20,439 nucleotides of DNA. Source: Candidatus Zipacnadia bacterium. GTDB taxonomy: Bacteria; Armatimonadota; UBA5377; JALGUK01. The notes beneath the pieces are model-generated. The model was not told the origin of the DNA and ran no database searches. It saw nothing but the letters and a program-made list of their open reading frames with translations. The first letter of the stretch is position 1. Every line of letters starts with the position of its first letter. Shown here piece by piece: positions 6,650-15,483 of the stretch. The stretch spans positions 1 to 20,439 of the forward strand of contig JALGUK010000033.1 of NCBI GenBank assembly GCA_029820875.1. Direction: 5' to 3'. The position numbers were made by a program, and so were the translations under genes.

Positions 6650-8762
6650 CCGAAGGGAAGTGAAGGTTGTCTTGGAGAGCGAGAATCGCAAGAACTGGCG
6701 AGAGCGTAAGGCGATCCAGGCCCTCCTTAAAAAGGGGCGTCGGGAAGGCTCCCTGACGTATGAGGAAATTAACGAGGCACTCGGAGATGACGTGGTCACC
6801 TCCGAGCAGGTGGAGGATGTTTTGCGGCTCTTTGCCGACGAGTCGATAGAGGTCCGCGATGGCAATGATACTTCCAGTGACGGTGACCACATTGAAACGC
6901 CCTCCCGGTCGGACGTCAAGGAGGAGGACATCGAGGCTGCGGAGGGGATTCCGATAGATGATTCTGTCCGGATGTATCTGCGGGATATCGGGCGAGTGCC
7001 GCTTCTGACAGCAAAGCAGGAAACTGAACTGGCCCGGCGCATCCAGAAGGGTGACGGTGAAGTCGCCTACAACAAGGTTTACAACACGCTCACGTTCAAG
7101 CCGCGCGGACGCCTGGAATACGGTACGACTTATACGGTCACGATTCGAGGCGGCGAAAACGGTATCCGCGACATCAGCGCACAACCGCTTGCCGCCGACG
7201 TCAGTTGGACATTCACTACCTGTCAACCCGACACCCCACTTGAGATTATTCGGGTTCGCCCCGGCCGCAAGGAGACCGGAGTAGACATTCACACCAAGAT
7301 TTTGCTGCGATTCAACCGGGGTGTGGATCCCAGTTCTGTCACTCGCGAGACTGTGATGCTCAAGGACAACAGAGGGGAGTCGGTAAAGGTACGGTATCAC
7401 TTCGGCCCCGAGCCGAACCGACTCGTTCTGGAACCGCGCGAGAAGCTCAAGACGCGCTCGCGTTATCGGATTGTAGTTCGCGGCGGGCAAAAGGGTGTCA
7501 GGACGCTCGACGGGGCGCCGATGCTCAAGACTCATCAATCCCCCTTCGTGACGGTGACCCGCAAAGCGGCCCCGGTTCCGGAAGCGATATCGCCGTCCCC
7601 CGGCGCGACAGAAGTTCCCGTGGGGACGCCTATTGTCGTGCGCTTCGACCGTCTGCTCAAGCCGGGAAGCATAAACGGCGATACCGTGATTGTGGAAGAC
7701 GCGATGGGGGAGGTCGTAGGCGGCCTGACACATTATGACGAGGAAACCGGGGAGCTCCGCTTTATCCCGGATGGCCCGTTCCTGACCGGAATGAGCTACC
7801 GCGTCCGCATCAAGAGCGGCAAGGATGGCGTTGTCAGCCTCGAGGGTGTGCCGCTGGCTGAGGACGTGGCATTCACATTCTGCACGACCGAACATCCAGA
7901 GGCCGTCACCGTCAGCGCAACGGTCCCGCGCGACGGCGACAAGGACGTGGGTGTGGACCGCACGATAATGGCGACTTTCAGCCAACAGCTTGATCCGTCC
8001 AGCGTCACTCCCGACGCCATCAAGCTCAAGGACGAGGAAGCAATCAGCCGCTTGGCCGAGGCGAATCTGAGACTGGTGGTGAGCATCGCCAAGAAATATA
8101 CGGGACGTGGCGGTATGTCCTTCCTGGACTTAATCCAGGAGGGCAACATGGGCCTTATGCGCGCCGTGGAGAAGTTCGATTTTCGCAAGGGGTACAAGTT
8201 CAGCACTTACGCGACATGGTGGATTCGTCAGGCGATTACGAGGGCAATCGCTGACCAGGGCCGGATTATCCGCATACCGGTCCACATGGTCGAGACTATC
8301 AATCGCCTGGTCAAGACACAACGGCAATTGCTGCAGCAACTTGGGCGCGACCCGACCCTTGAGGAACTGGCCACTGAGCTGGATATGCCTGTAGAACGCG
8401 TGGCGGAGATCGTCCGTATCGCGCCCGAACCCCTGTCATTGGAGGCACCCGTCGGAGAGGAAGAGAACAGTCACCTGGGCGATTTCGTCCCTGACGACGA
8501 ACTTAAGTCTCCTGTTGATGCCGCGTCCAACCTGGTTCTGCGCGAACAGCTCGAGCGCGTTCTGTCCACGCTTTCCAAGCGTGAGCGGGACGTCCTGAAG
8601 CTCCGCTTCGGTCTGGACGACGGATATTCGCGGACGCTGGAAGAGGTCGGCCACATATTCGAGGTGACTCGTGAACGCATTCGGCAGATTGAGGCCAAGG
8701 CGCTCAAGAAGCTGCGCCATCCGAACCGCAGCAAGCGACTCAGAGACTACCTCGAGGAGTAA
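6624..8762 (+). CDS. rpoD: Primary sigma factor RpoD/SigA with an Ig-like repeat insert
   Basis: The housekeeping sigma factor directs RNA polymerase to promoters. In 712 residues I see a region 1.1-like segment ([18 protein letters not shown]), region 1.2 ([31 protein letters not shown]), and then a foreign-looking stretch at residues 145-470. Region 2 follows ([24 protein letters not shown], then [15 protein letters not shown]), then region 3 and region 4 ([16 protein letters not shown] and [19 protein letters not shown]). Without the insert it is 386 residues, a normal SigA size, and the flanks join seamlessly as [17 protein letters not shown]. Region 2.2 reads GRGGMSF, with one Gly more than the usual GRG-M-x-F. 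The start at 6624 overlaps dnaG; TTG 6672 with GAAGG upstream is an alternative. All core-binding and DNA-binding regions are intact, so the protein could work if the insert is tolerated. Confidence 0.9.
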   Translation: MAHGGGVGDRREVKVVLESENRKNWRERKAIQALLKKGRREGSLTYEEINEALGDDVVTSEQVEDVLRLFADESIEVRDGNDTSSDGDHIETPSRSDVKEEDIEAAEGIPIDDSVRMYLRDIGRVPLLTAKQETELARRIQKGDGEVAYNKVYNTLTFKPRGRLEYGTTYTVTIRGGENGIRDISAQPLAADVSWTFTTCQPDTPLEIIRVRPGRKETGVDIHTKILLRFNRGVDPSSVTRETVMLKDNRGESVKVRYHFGPEPNRLVLEPREKLKTRSRYRIVVRGGQKGVRTLDGAPMLKTHQSPFVTVTRKAAPVPEAISPSPGATEVPVGTPIVVRFDRLLKPGSINGDTVIVEDAMGEVVGGLTHYDEETGELRFIPDGPFLTGMSYRVRIKSGKDGVVSLEGVPLAEDVAFTFCTTEHPEAVTVSATVPRDGDKDVGVDRTIMATFSQQLDPSSVTPDAIKLKDEEAISRLAEANLRLVVSIAKKYTGRGGMSFLDLIQEGNMGLMRAVEKFDFRKGYKFSTYATWWIRQAITRAIADQGRIIRIPVHMVETINRLVKTQRQLLQQLGRDPTLEELATELDMPVERVAEIVRIAPEPLSLEAPVGEEENSHLGDFVPDDELKSPVDAASNLVLREQLERVLSTLSKRERDVLKLRFGLDDGYSRTLEEVGHIFEVTRERIRQIEAKALKKLRHPNRSKRLRDYLEE
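7056..8033 (+). other. In-frame insert of SbsA/Big_5-type Ig-like repeats inside rpoD
   Basis: 978 bp (326 codons) with no stop. It encodes the end of one Ig-like unit ([20 protein letters not shown], ending WTFTT), two full units (containing [15 protein letters not shown] and [19 protein letters not shown]), and the start of a fourth ending [14 protein letters not shown]. Such Big_5 units belong to surface and secreted proteins. Both ends fall within about two codons of the same point in the repeat, so the insert equals three whole repeat lengths. GACG occurs at both junctions (7053-7056 and 8031-8034). No transposase or terminal inverted repeats are visible. Confidence 0.85.
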
Positions 8763-8995
8763 GGCCGGTCGTGCGGGTTTGAGTTTGGTGCAATCGGGGT
8801 ACAGTATCCGGATACAAGACCGAAAGCGAACCCAATTGAGCGAGGTGGATTCGTCCAGCAGCCGCAGCTCGACGCTGTGGCCCTCATTGTTTTTGGGCTT
8901 TTTGGGCCCTGCGGCATTGACCGAGCCTGAGACAGTGCCGGGGGGGCAAAACAGCGCTAAAAACATTACAAAATAGTTGATTTCCCCATGAGGGT

Positions 8996-9070
8996 GGGCC
9001 CATAGCTCAGCGGTAGAGCGGCCGGCTCATAACCGGTTGGTCCCTGGTTCGAATCCGGGTGGGCCCACCA
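8996..9070 (+). tRNA. tRNA with CAU anticodon (elongator Met or Ile2)
   Basis: 75 nt with encoded CCA. Acceptor GGGCCCA pairs with TGGGCCC (9060-9066). The D arm is GCTC/GAGC, the anticodon stem GCCGG/CCGGT holds loop CTCATAA with CAT at 9028-9030, and the T arm is CCTGG-TTCGAAT-CCGGG. It is not an initiator tRNA by its paired acceptor end. The TTGGTC variable region and GGGCCC acceptor look somewhat like the lysidine-modified Ile2 type, but sequence inspection cannot separate Ile2 from elongator Met. Confidence 0.95.
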
Positions 9071-9160
9071 GTACATTATGAGTTCAGTACACGTGACTTT
9101 TACGGTGTAAGGTGCTTTTGTCGAGTTGCCCCTTTGCCGTGGACCGGTGAGGATGTTCGT

Positions 9161-12100
9161 ATGATTGCGAAACTTATAGAGCTGCTGCGGTCAGAGCGTG
9201 GCGAGATAGGTCGCCATGTGCTGATTCTGGGCAGCGGGATAGTATTGCATCCCAATGATGTCACCACTGAGTCGCTGCTTGTGGATGTGGCCTCCCAGTG
9301 GGCTTCTGACAACGGACAGCAGGCCGATTCCGGCCAGCAGATGGCGATTGAGGCCTTCGGCGAGGCTGTTACTGACGGCGCCGCTCGTTGCCGCTTGATG
9401 CGCAAACGCATTGAGGAGTTGCAGGTAGGGGAAGGCCATGCCCGCCTCGCGCGGCTAATCAAAGAAGGCTACTTCGACCTGATTTTCACATGCAACGTTG
9501 ACGACCTTCTCGAAAGAGCACTGGCTGCGCAGCATATGAATCCGGACGAGGGCTACAACCTGTATGTTCTGGGCAAGCAGCCGGCCGATGCAATCGCCTT
9601 GGGGATTCGTGAGTCCAAGCGCGTGACGATTGTCAAGCTGATGGGCGACCTCGCCTCCCACATTCTCCCCCTCACCCGGGAGGAACTGAAACGGCATGTC
9701 GCACCGCTGCAAGCGGTGATTCGCGACCAGACCCGTAAACCCACGATACTGGTCGGCCTCTGTGAGCGCGATGATGTTGTTCTGGAGGCGATACCGCCGG
9801 AGGGTGAGCGAATCTGGTGGGTCAACGAGAAGGTGCCGATTCGCGACGAGGGCCAATTCCATGACATGAAGATCGAAAGCCCGGAGATTCTGCAGCACCA
9901 CATTCTGGCTCCGCATGTCGTGAAGCTTCTGGCGAGGAGACACTCGGAGTCCAACATGCTGGCCCGCGAGCAAGGAAGTTTCGACGGCTTCTTCGGGGAG
10001 TTGAACGAACGACTTCTGCGACGGCACAGCTCCTCGATTATCAGGAAGAAAGACCTTACCATCTTGCCGGGCGGCCCTTACCGTTTCCTCGACTTTTTCG
10101 ACGAACGAGACGCTGCATTCTTTTTCGGCCGCGAGCAGGAAACCCGTCAGCTCATCGAACTGCTCAACGACAATCCGCTGACTGTCCTGTTCGGCCCCTC
10201 GGGAATCGGGAAAACGTCGCTGGTCAAGGCTGGCGTAATGCACCGGCTGCACGAGGGCGATGAGGAAGATGAAAAGCCCAAGGCAAAGGGCCGGCAAGCT
10301 TGGGAGCCGGAGTTTATATGTGTGTACGTACGTTGCGAGGCCGATGTCCGCCGGTCAATTATTGATGCCGCCGCCGAGACTGCGGAGAAGTACAAGCTCG
10401 ATGAGCCTCCCCCGGCGGACACCATTCGCGAGCGTCTGCAATGGCTTGCGAAGGCCAGCGGGCGGAAGGTCCTTACGATTATTGACCAGTTGGAGCGCGC
10501 ATTCACAACGCTGGGCGAACAGAGCATGGCGGCCCTGGTTGATGACATCGGGCCCTCGATGTGCAAGCTGGAAGATGACGTCCGGTTCCTTGTGGTCGTC
10601 CGCGAGGATTTCTTCAGCCGCCTGTATACGCTACGGGACAAGGTGCCCACGGTCTTCTCCGCTGTCTTTCGCCTCGGCCCGCTCAGCACCGAGAATGCCT
10701 GGGCGGCCATTCGCAAGCCTGCGCCAAAGTTCGACCTTTCCGTCGAGCCTGAGCTTGCGGACCAAATCGTCCGGGACTTGTATATGGACGGTATAGACCC
10801 CTCGGACCTGCAACTGCTATGCGACCGTCTGTACGAGGGTCTTGAGCATGGGGGCCGGCTGCTGTCTCTACGCAGCTACGAGAAGCTCGGCCCGCCGCGG
10901 GAAATCCCTTCGGAGTACATCAAGAGTCTTCTCGGCCAATTCCCGCGCACTGAGCGTGCACAGGCACGGGCAATCATCCGTGAGATGGTAAGCGCTGACG
11001 GCACGTGCATTCCTATGACTGCGGCCAAGCTCGCGGTTCGCATAGGCGCCGACGAGAGCGCGGTGGAAAAGACACTCGCCAGAATGATTGATATGCGACT
11101 GGTTCGAACGCTGGGCAGCAGAGGCCGACAGCATTACGAGCTTGTGCATGAGCGTCTCTTTACATACCTCGGAGAAATGCTCGACTGGGAACACCTGAAG
11201 ATCAAGCAGGCCCAGGATTTGCTCTTGCGGCGCATAAACGACTACCGGACTGATGGACGGCTGCTGCGCCTGGCGGAGTTGCAGCGCCTGCATGAACTGC
11301 GCGACCATCTCAACCTCGATGCCGAGGAACTGGACCTGATATTGCGCAGTTGTGCCGCGAATGATTTCGAAACCGCCTACTGGTTTTCGAGGCTCGACAG
11401 TCTGGACCGAAACACCGCGATGAACATCGTCCAGGGACTATTGCAAGACCCCCGGGGCCGGGTTAGGCGCCATACACTGGACTTCCTGAGTGAAGAACGC
11501 GAGGCCAGCGCCCTGGAGCCTATCATGGAGGGCCTCCATGACTCGGACGAATCGGTCGCTGACCGTGCCGCCAGAATTCTTGAGGGCCGGGACAGGGAGC
11601 TTGTGCGGTCCATCCGCGCGGGCGAACGGAAGGTGCGGGAACGGGCAATTGACGCACTGGGGAGAATCGGCAGCAAGCGCGCCGTCCGGCCCCTTGTGAA
11701 TGCATTGCGCCGCGAGGACATCCAGATGCGCCCGCGGCTGATTGCAGCCCTCACGCGCATCCCCAGCCGCTCGGCCGTGGAGCTTCTGACGCGTCAACTC
11801 GCCCAAGGCGGGAGCGATGCGTGGGACCTGGCCCAGGGGATTGCTCAGATGTCGGCTTTGGAGGAAGCAGCACCGGTTATTGAGCGCACTGCCCACGCCC
11901 GCCCAGCGATGGCTTCATTGCACTACGTGCTGGGCTGTTTGTACCTGGCACAAAAGCGCCTCGCGGACGCCGAACGCGAGCTTTCGGCTGCTCGGGAGTT
12001 GGTCCGAGACGAGGAGGGCTACAAAGCCATTGAGAAGGCGTTCGCCGACCTGGTGAAGATGCAAAAGAGGCTGCAGGCCGGTCACTTTTCCTGGCGGATG

Positions 12101-13132
12101 TTCCTCAAAGACCCTGCGCACACGGGCGTTTCCCCCGAGGAACTGGGTGGGGAACTCAGCTTGTGCTGGTCCCACCGGGCGCAGGATTATGTGAGCACCT
12201 CGCCGGTGGTGGACATGGGCAATGTATATGTCGGATGTCGCCAGGGGAAACTGCTATGTCTCAGCAGCCGGACGGGCATCGTAAAGTGGGAGCTCAATAC
12301 ACGGGACCGCCTCGAAGCTGCGCCGGCCCTGGGAGAAGGGCGATTGTACGTCGGCTCCCACAGCGGAGCGCTGCATGCCTATGACGCCGAGACGGGGGCA
12401 CGCATTTGGGGTCGCTCACTGGGCGGGAGCCTACGTGCTCCATGCACGGTAGCCCATTCGACGGTCTACGTCGGGGGATGGGACCACTCCTTACATGCTG
12501 TGGACGCAGCATCGGGTCGCGAACGCTGGGAGTTTCAGACGGGAGGTGAGATACTGGGCGCCGCCGCCGTCGCGGGCGACCGACTTGTTTTCGGGTCCTG
12601 GGACGGTTCCATTTACGCCCTTCGTTGCGATACTGGAGAGGAAATTTGGAGGTATCAAACCAACGGCGAGATCTCTTCGTCTCCGTCCATCCACAATTCG
12701 ACAGCGTTTTGTGGTTCCGATGACGGTTTCCTCTATGCTCTCGATATTGAATCGGGCCGCCTGAAGTGGCGTGCACTCGGCGGGGCGGGAATTCGCTCCT
12801 CCGCGGCCCAGGGCGGCGACGGACTGCTCTTCATCGGCTCTACAGACACTGCCGCCTACGCAATCGAACGCGAGTCAGGGCAGATTGTCTGGCGTTTCGA
12901 CACAAATGACCGCATTACGTCCTCGCCCGCTGTGGCCGGCAATACAGTATATATCGGCTCAGGCGACGGGACCCTCTACGCCCTCGACGCTCGGGACGGC
13001 AAGCTTTTGTGGAAACACTCCACGGATTTCAGCGTCAACGCCTCGCCGGCTATCGCTGACGGCACGCTCTACGCCGCCCTCAACTACTATGACGTGTGCG
13101 CTTTCAGGCCAGGCGGATTCGATGGTGAATGA
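9161..13132 (+). CDS. SIR2-like / nSTAND1 NTPase / HEAT-TPR / PQQ beta-propeller protein
   Basis: 1323 residues from ATG 9161 (GAGGA 7 nt upstream); the frame opens at 9059 inside the tRNA, which is not a credible start. Domains: SIR2-like fold at about 18-285, with ILGSG (24-26), FTCNVDDLLERAL (N112) and ILVGLCERDD; nSTAND1 NTPase from 305 (YRFLDFFDERDAAFFFGRE), with Walker A GPSGIGKT (345-352), Walker B LTIIDQLE (438-445) and VREDFFSRL at about 480; a winged helix ending YELVHERLF; HEAT repeats at about 764-890; a TPR-like unit at about 905-980; and a PQQ-type propeller from DPAHTGVSPEE (about 984) with seven or eight YVGS.DG.LYALD...G...W blades. The usual SIR2 histidine is Met161 (KLMGDL). 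The architecture matches STAND immune ATPases, where a sensor triggers an N-terminal effector. An antiphage or abortive role is inference, because the neighbours are housekeeping genes. No partner gene is evident. Confidence 0.88.
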   Translation: MIAKLIELLRSERGEIGRHVLILGSGIVLHPNDVTTESLLVDVASQWASDNGQQADSGQQMAIEAFGEAVTDGAARCRLMRKRIEELQVGEGHARLARLIKEGYFDLIFTCNVDDLLERALAAQHMNPDEGYNLYVLGKQPADAIALGIRESKRVTIVKLMGDLASHILPLTREELKRHVAPLQAVIRDQTRKPTILVGLCERDDVVLEAIPPEGERIWWVNEKVPIRDEGQFHDMKIESPEILQHHILAPHVVKLLARRHSESNMLAREQGSFDGFFGELNERLLRRHSSSIIRKKDLTILPGGPYRFLDFFDERDAAFFFGREQETRQLIELLNDNPLTVLFGPSGIGKTSLVKAGVMHRLHEGDEEDEKPKAKGRQAWEPEFICVYVRCEADVRRSIIDAAAETAEKYKLDEPPPADTIRERLQWLAKASGRKVLTIIDQLERAFTTLGEQSMAALVDDIGPSMCKLEDDVRFLVVVREDFFSRLYTLRDKVPTVFSAVFRLGPLSTENAWAAIRKPAPKFDLSVEPELADQIVRDLYMDGIDPSDLQLLCDRLYEGLEHGGRLLSLRSYEKLGPPREIPSEYIKSLLGQFPRTERAQARAIIREMVSADGTCIPMTAAKLAVRIGADESAVEKTLARMIDMRLVRTLGSRGRQHYELVHERLFTYLGEMLDWEHLKIKQAQDLLLRRINDYRTDGRLLRLAELQRLHELRDHLNLDAEELDLILRSCAANDFETAYWFSRLDSLDRNTAMNIVQGLLQDPRGRVRRHTLDFLSEEREASALEPIMEGLHDSDESVADRAARILEGRDRELVRSIRAGERKVRERAIDALGRIGSKRAVRPLVNALRREDIQMRPRLIAALTRIPSRSAVELLTRQLAQGGSDAWDLAQGIAQMSALEEAAPVIERTAHARPAMASLHYVLGCLYLAQKRLADAERELSAARELVRDEEGYKAIEKAFADLVKMQKRLQAGHFSWRMFLKDPAHTGVSPEELGGELSLCWSHRAQDYVSTSPVVDMGNVYVGCRQGKLLCLSSRTGIVKWELNTRDRLEAAPALGEGRLYVGSHSGALHAYDAETGARIWGRSLGGSLRAPCTVAHSTVYVGGWDHSLHAVDAASGRERWEFQTGGEILGAAAVAGDRLVFGSWDGSIYALRCDTGEEIWRYQTNGEISSSPSIHNSTAFCGSDDGFLYALDIESGRLKWRALGGAGIRSSAAQGGDGLLFIGSTDTAAYAIERESGQIVWRFDTNDRITSSPAVAGNTVYIGSGDGTLYALDARDGKLLWKHSTDFSVNASPAIADGTLYAALNYYDVCAFRPGGFDGE

Positions 13133-13214
13133 GCGGGTGACGCGGGACAAATCGGGTTCGGGCGCTTCGCCGCCCGGCCTTTGTCCGAGCTATCGCGGTG
13201 GACTGAGGGGGCAG

Positions 13215-14066
13215 ATGTGGGGTCGTACGCTGGCCATGCGCCCTCGTCGTTCCCGATATGCCTTAGCGTTGCTGCTTTTCGTAATCGGGCCTGTATTTTC
13301 CGGCTGCGCGGAGGTGGACCGCTGCCGGCGGACGTTTGTTGCGGAAAAGTACGTTTCCGAAGGCATCAACGCGATGGAGTCGGACAAGCGCGGGCGTGCC
13401 ATAGCGTGCTGGCGGCGGGCGGCGGAGTTGCTCACGGAGGAGCCTGACTTGCAACGCCGGGTGGCAGCGCTGGCCCAGGCGGTTGATGCCTGGTGGCTCG
13501 CTGTCAAGGCATACGAGAGGATTCCCAAGCAGCAGCGGACTGCGAGTGACCTGGCTGCACTTGGGCTGTGCTACGGGCGGCTTGGAAACAAGCAGGCGGC
13601 AGCCGACTGTTACGCCGAGGCGGTCCGGCTGGCGCCGGATGATCCCTGGATTCTCAATAACGCCGGTTACGGTCTCGCGGAGTTGGATATGAATCTGGAC
13701 GAGGCCCTTCGACTGACCAAGGCTGCCGTCCAGAAGCGTCCGGATGTCGGGGCGATAGTGGACAGCCTGGGCTGGGTCTATTACAAGAAGAGCGTTTACC
13801 AGGACCGCGCCTATCTGGAGGATGCTCTCTACTACATCGAGCGGGCTGTCCGCTTGCTGCCCGATGATCCGGAAGTTCGCTACCATCTCGGTGAGGCCTA
13901 CCGCGCGCGGGGACAGAATGCACAGGCAGCGGCAGAATTCCGGAAGGCCCTGAAGCTTGCCCCCGGGTATATCAAAGCCCGCAAAGCGCTGCAGGAACTT
14001 GAGAAGGAGAGGCCGCCACTACCGAAGAACAGGCAGTTCATACTCCCACCCCCGGCACTGAGTTAG
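13215..14066 (+). CDS. TPR-repeat lipoprotein
   Basis: 283 residues from the ATG at 13215; ATG 13236 and ATG 13122 (overlapping the upstream stop) are alternatives. GAGGGGG lies just before 13215, at short spacing. A basic n-region (RPRRSR) is followed by LALLLFVIGPVFSGC, a plausible lipobox with C31 as the acylated residue. The mature protein therefore probably sits on a membrane facing the periplasm. Tetratricopeptide repeats follow: AADCYAEAVRLAPDDPWILNNAGYGL, then ALYYIERAVRLLPDDPEVRYHLGEAY, then AAAEFRKALKLAPGYIKA, with a proline-rich tail. TPRs mediate protein-protein contacts and no enzymatic motif is seen. The gene follows the STAND gene closely without a terminator and may be cotranscribed, but a functional link is not established. 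Confidence 0.82.
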   Translation: MWGRTLAMRPRRSRYALALLLFVIGPVFSGCAEVDRCRRTFVAEKYVSEGINAMESDKRGRAIACWRRAAELLTEEPDLQRRVAALAQAVDAWWLAVKAYERIPKQQRTASDLAALGLCYGRLGNKQAAADCYAEAVRLAPDDPWILNNAGYGLAELDMNLDEALRLTKAAVQKRPDVGAIVDSLGWVYYKKSVYQDRAYLEDALYYIERAVRLLPDDPEVRYHLGEAYRARGQNAQAAAEFRKALKLAPGYIKARKALQELEKERPPLPKNRQFILPPPALS

Positions 14067-14113
14067 TGCCGTCCCATGCGGCGCTCGTATCCGCGCAAGC
14101 AAGGAGGACGACC

Positions 14114-15292
14114 ATGAAAATCGCCGATCGCGCTGCACGTATCAAGCCATCGGTCACGCTTGAAGTCTCACGCAGAATAAAGGAGATTCCGAACGGCATA
14201 TCGTTCGGGGCGGGTGAGCCGGACTTCCCCACTCCTACCCACATCGCCGAGGCGGGCAAAACAGCCATTGACGAAGGGTTCACCAAGTACGTGCCCGCAC
14301 GCGGCACCGTGGCACTACGGGAGGCCATCTGTGAGCAAATGGCTCAAGAGACCGGCCTGACTTATTCGCCTGACGATGTGATCGTATCCGACGGTGCCAA
14401 GGCGACTCTTTTCATGGCCTGCCAGGCCGTGGTGGAGCCGGGAGATGAGGTCCTCATCATCGCCCCGTACTGGGTAAGCTATCCCGAGATGGTCGCATTG
14501 GCCGGGGGCAAGCCCGTTTACGTGCCCACGCGACAGGAGGATGAATTCGTTCCCGACCCGTCCGCCGTGGAGGAGAAAGTGACGGAGCGCACCGTGGCCT
14601 TGATACTCAACAACCCGTCAAACCCCACCGGGGCGGTTTACCCGCGCGAGGTCGTCCGTGCCATCGCGGAGATCGCCGACCGCCACGACCTGCTGTTGAT
14701 TAGCGACGAGATTTACAATAAGCTGATTTACGAGGGGGAGGCGGTTTGCCCGGCCACCTTCGGGGACGCAATCCGCGCGCGGACGCTCGTGGTCAACGGT
14801 GTGGCGAAGACCTACTCGATGACCGGCTGGAGAATCGGGTGGGGGATTGGGCCGGCCGAACTAATCAGTGCGATGACCGCGGTCCAGAGCCATGCAACCT
14901 CCGGGCCGTGCTCTATCTCCGACCGCGCGGCCACCGAGGCTGTCCGCGGGCCACAGGACGAGGTGGCGAAGATGCGTGAGGCCTTCCGTGAGCGGCGTGA
15001 TACCATCGTCAGGCGACTTTCGGGCATTGACGGGGTCGCGATTCGCCCCCCCAAAGCCGCCTTTTATGTTTTCCCGGATGTCAGTGGTCTTTATGGTGTG
15101 CAGCGCGACGGAACGGTCATTGAGGACTCCGTCGCATTCTCGCGATGGCTGATGGATGTGGCGCAGGTGGGCGTTGTTCCAGGCGTAGCGTTCGGAGCCG
15201 ACGAGTGTGTTCGTCTCAGCTACGCAACCTCCATGGAGAACATCAACGAGGGCCTGGATCGAATTGAGGCGCAGCTCGGAGCGGGCGGCTAA
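14114..15292 (+). CDS. Class I PLP-dependent aminotransferase (aspartate aminotransferase-like)
   Basis: 392 residues from ATG 14114, with a strong AAGGAGG at 14101-14107 and 6-nt spacing. The fold-type I aminotransferase pattern is complete. GAGEPDFPTP is near the N-terminus, and N170 lies in NNPSNPTG. D198 in ISDEIYNKLIY would contact the PLP ring nitrogen, K232 in NGVAKTYSMTGWRIGW is the Schiff-base lysine, and R367 in VRLSYA would bind the substrate carboxylate. Length and motifs fit the I-gamma aspartate aminotransferases, which move the amino group between aspartate and 2-oxoglutarate. Some relatives use prephenate or other acids, so the exact substrate is open. The gene begins 48 bp after the TPR gene and ends in front of two hairpins in a convergent gap. 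Confidence 0.88.
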   Translation: MKIADRAARIKPSVTLEVSRRIKEIPNGISFGAGEPDFPTPTHIAEAGKTAIDEGFTKYVPARGTVALREAICEQMAQETGLTYSPDDVIVSDGAKATLFMACQAVVEPGDEVLIIAPYWVSYPEMVALAGGKPVYVPTRQEDEFVPDPSAVEEKVTERTVALILNNPSNPTGAVYPREVVRAIAEIADRHDLLLISDEIYNKLIYEGEAVCPATFGDAIRARTLVVNGVAKTYSMTGWRIGWGIGPAELISAMTAVQSHATSGPCSISDRAATEAVRGPQDEVAKMREAFRERRDTIVRRLSGIDGVAIRPPKAAFYVFPDVSGLYGVQRDGTVIEDSVAFSRWLMDVAQVGVVPGVAFGADECVRLSYATSMENINEGLDRIEAQLGAGG

Positions 15293-15360
15293 GATGCTCT
15301 GGTTGCAGGACAGGTCTGCGGGAGTTGTCGGAACGGATAGTCGGGGGCAAGACATTTTCG

Positions 15361-15394
15361 GGCGATGGGAGAACTTTTCCCGTCGCCAAACGTT
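15361..15394 (+). terminator. Possible terminator after the aminotransferase
   Basis: GGCGATGGGA and TCCCGTCGCC form a 10-bp stem (one G-U pair) around a 7-nt loop, 68 nt after the aminotransferase stop. A TTTTATT tract follows after five intervening bases. The spacing to the T-run makes it a weaker candidate than the next hairpin. Confidence 0.45.
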
Positions 15395-15483
15395 TTATTA
15401 AGTAGGCGAGAGAAGTAAGCGGACGAAAGAGATGTGACTGGTTGTCGCGTGGGGTCAGGGGTTGAATGGATAGAGTGTGTGGT

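Noticed and set aside
7056..8033. rpoD insert as an insertion sequence, intron or intein
   Set aside because: There is no transposase, no terminal inverted repeats, no target duplication beyond 4 bp of microhomology, and no intein splice motifs (Cys/Ser start, HN-C/S end). The content is Ig-like repeats.
8881..8905. rpoD terminator at the GGGC-TTTTT-GGGCCC stretch
   Set aside because: The stem is only about 4 bp and no T-run follows it.
9059..9160. N-terminal extension of the STAND protein starting inside the tRNA
   Set aside because: The ATG at 9059 would use tRNA bases and has no ribosome site. ATG 9161 has GAGGA at 7 nt and leads straight into the SIR2-like fold.
8996..13132. Integrated element using the tRNA as attachment site
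   Set aside because: I saw no second copy of the tRNA 3' end downstream and no integrase gene; the region flows directly into other genes.
12771..13214. Upstream extension of the TPR lipoprotein frame overlapping the propeller
   Set aside because: The sequence is a shadow of the PQQ-propeller coding frame; the lipoprotein signal starts only after 13215.
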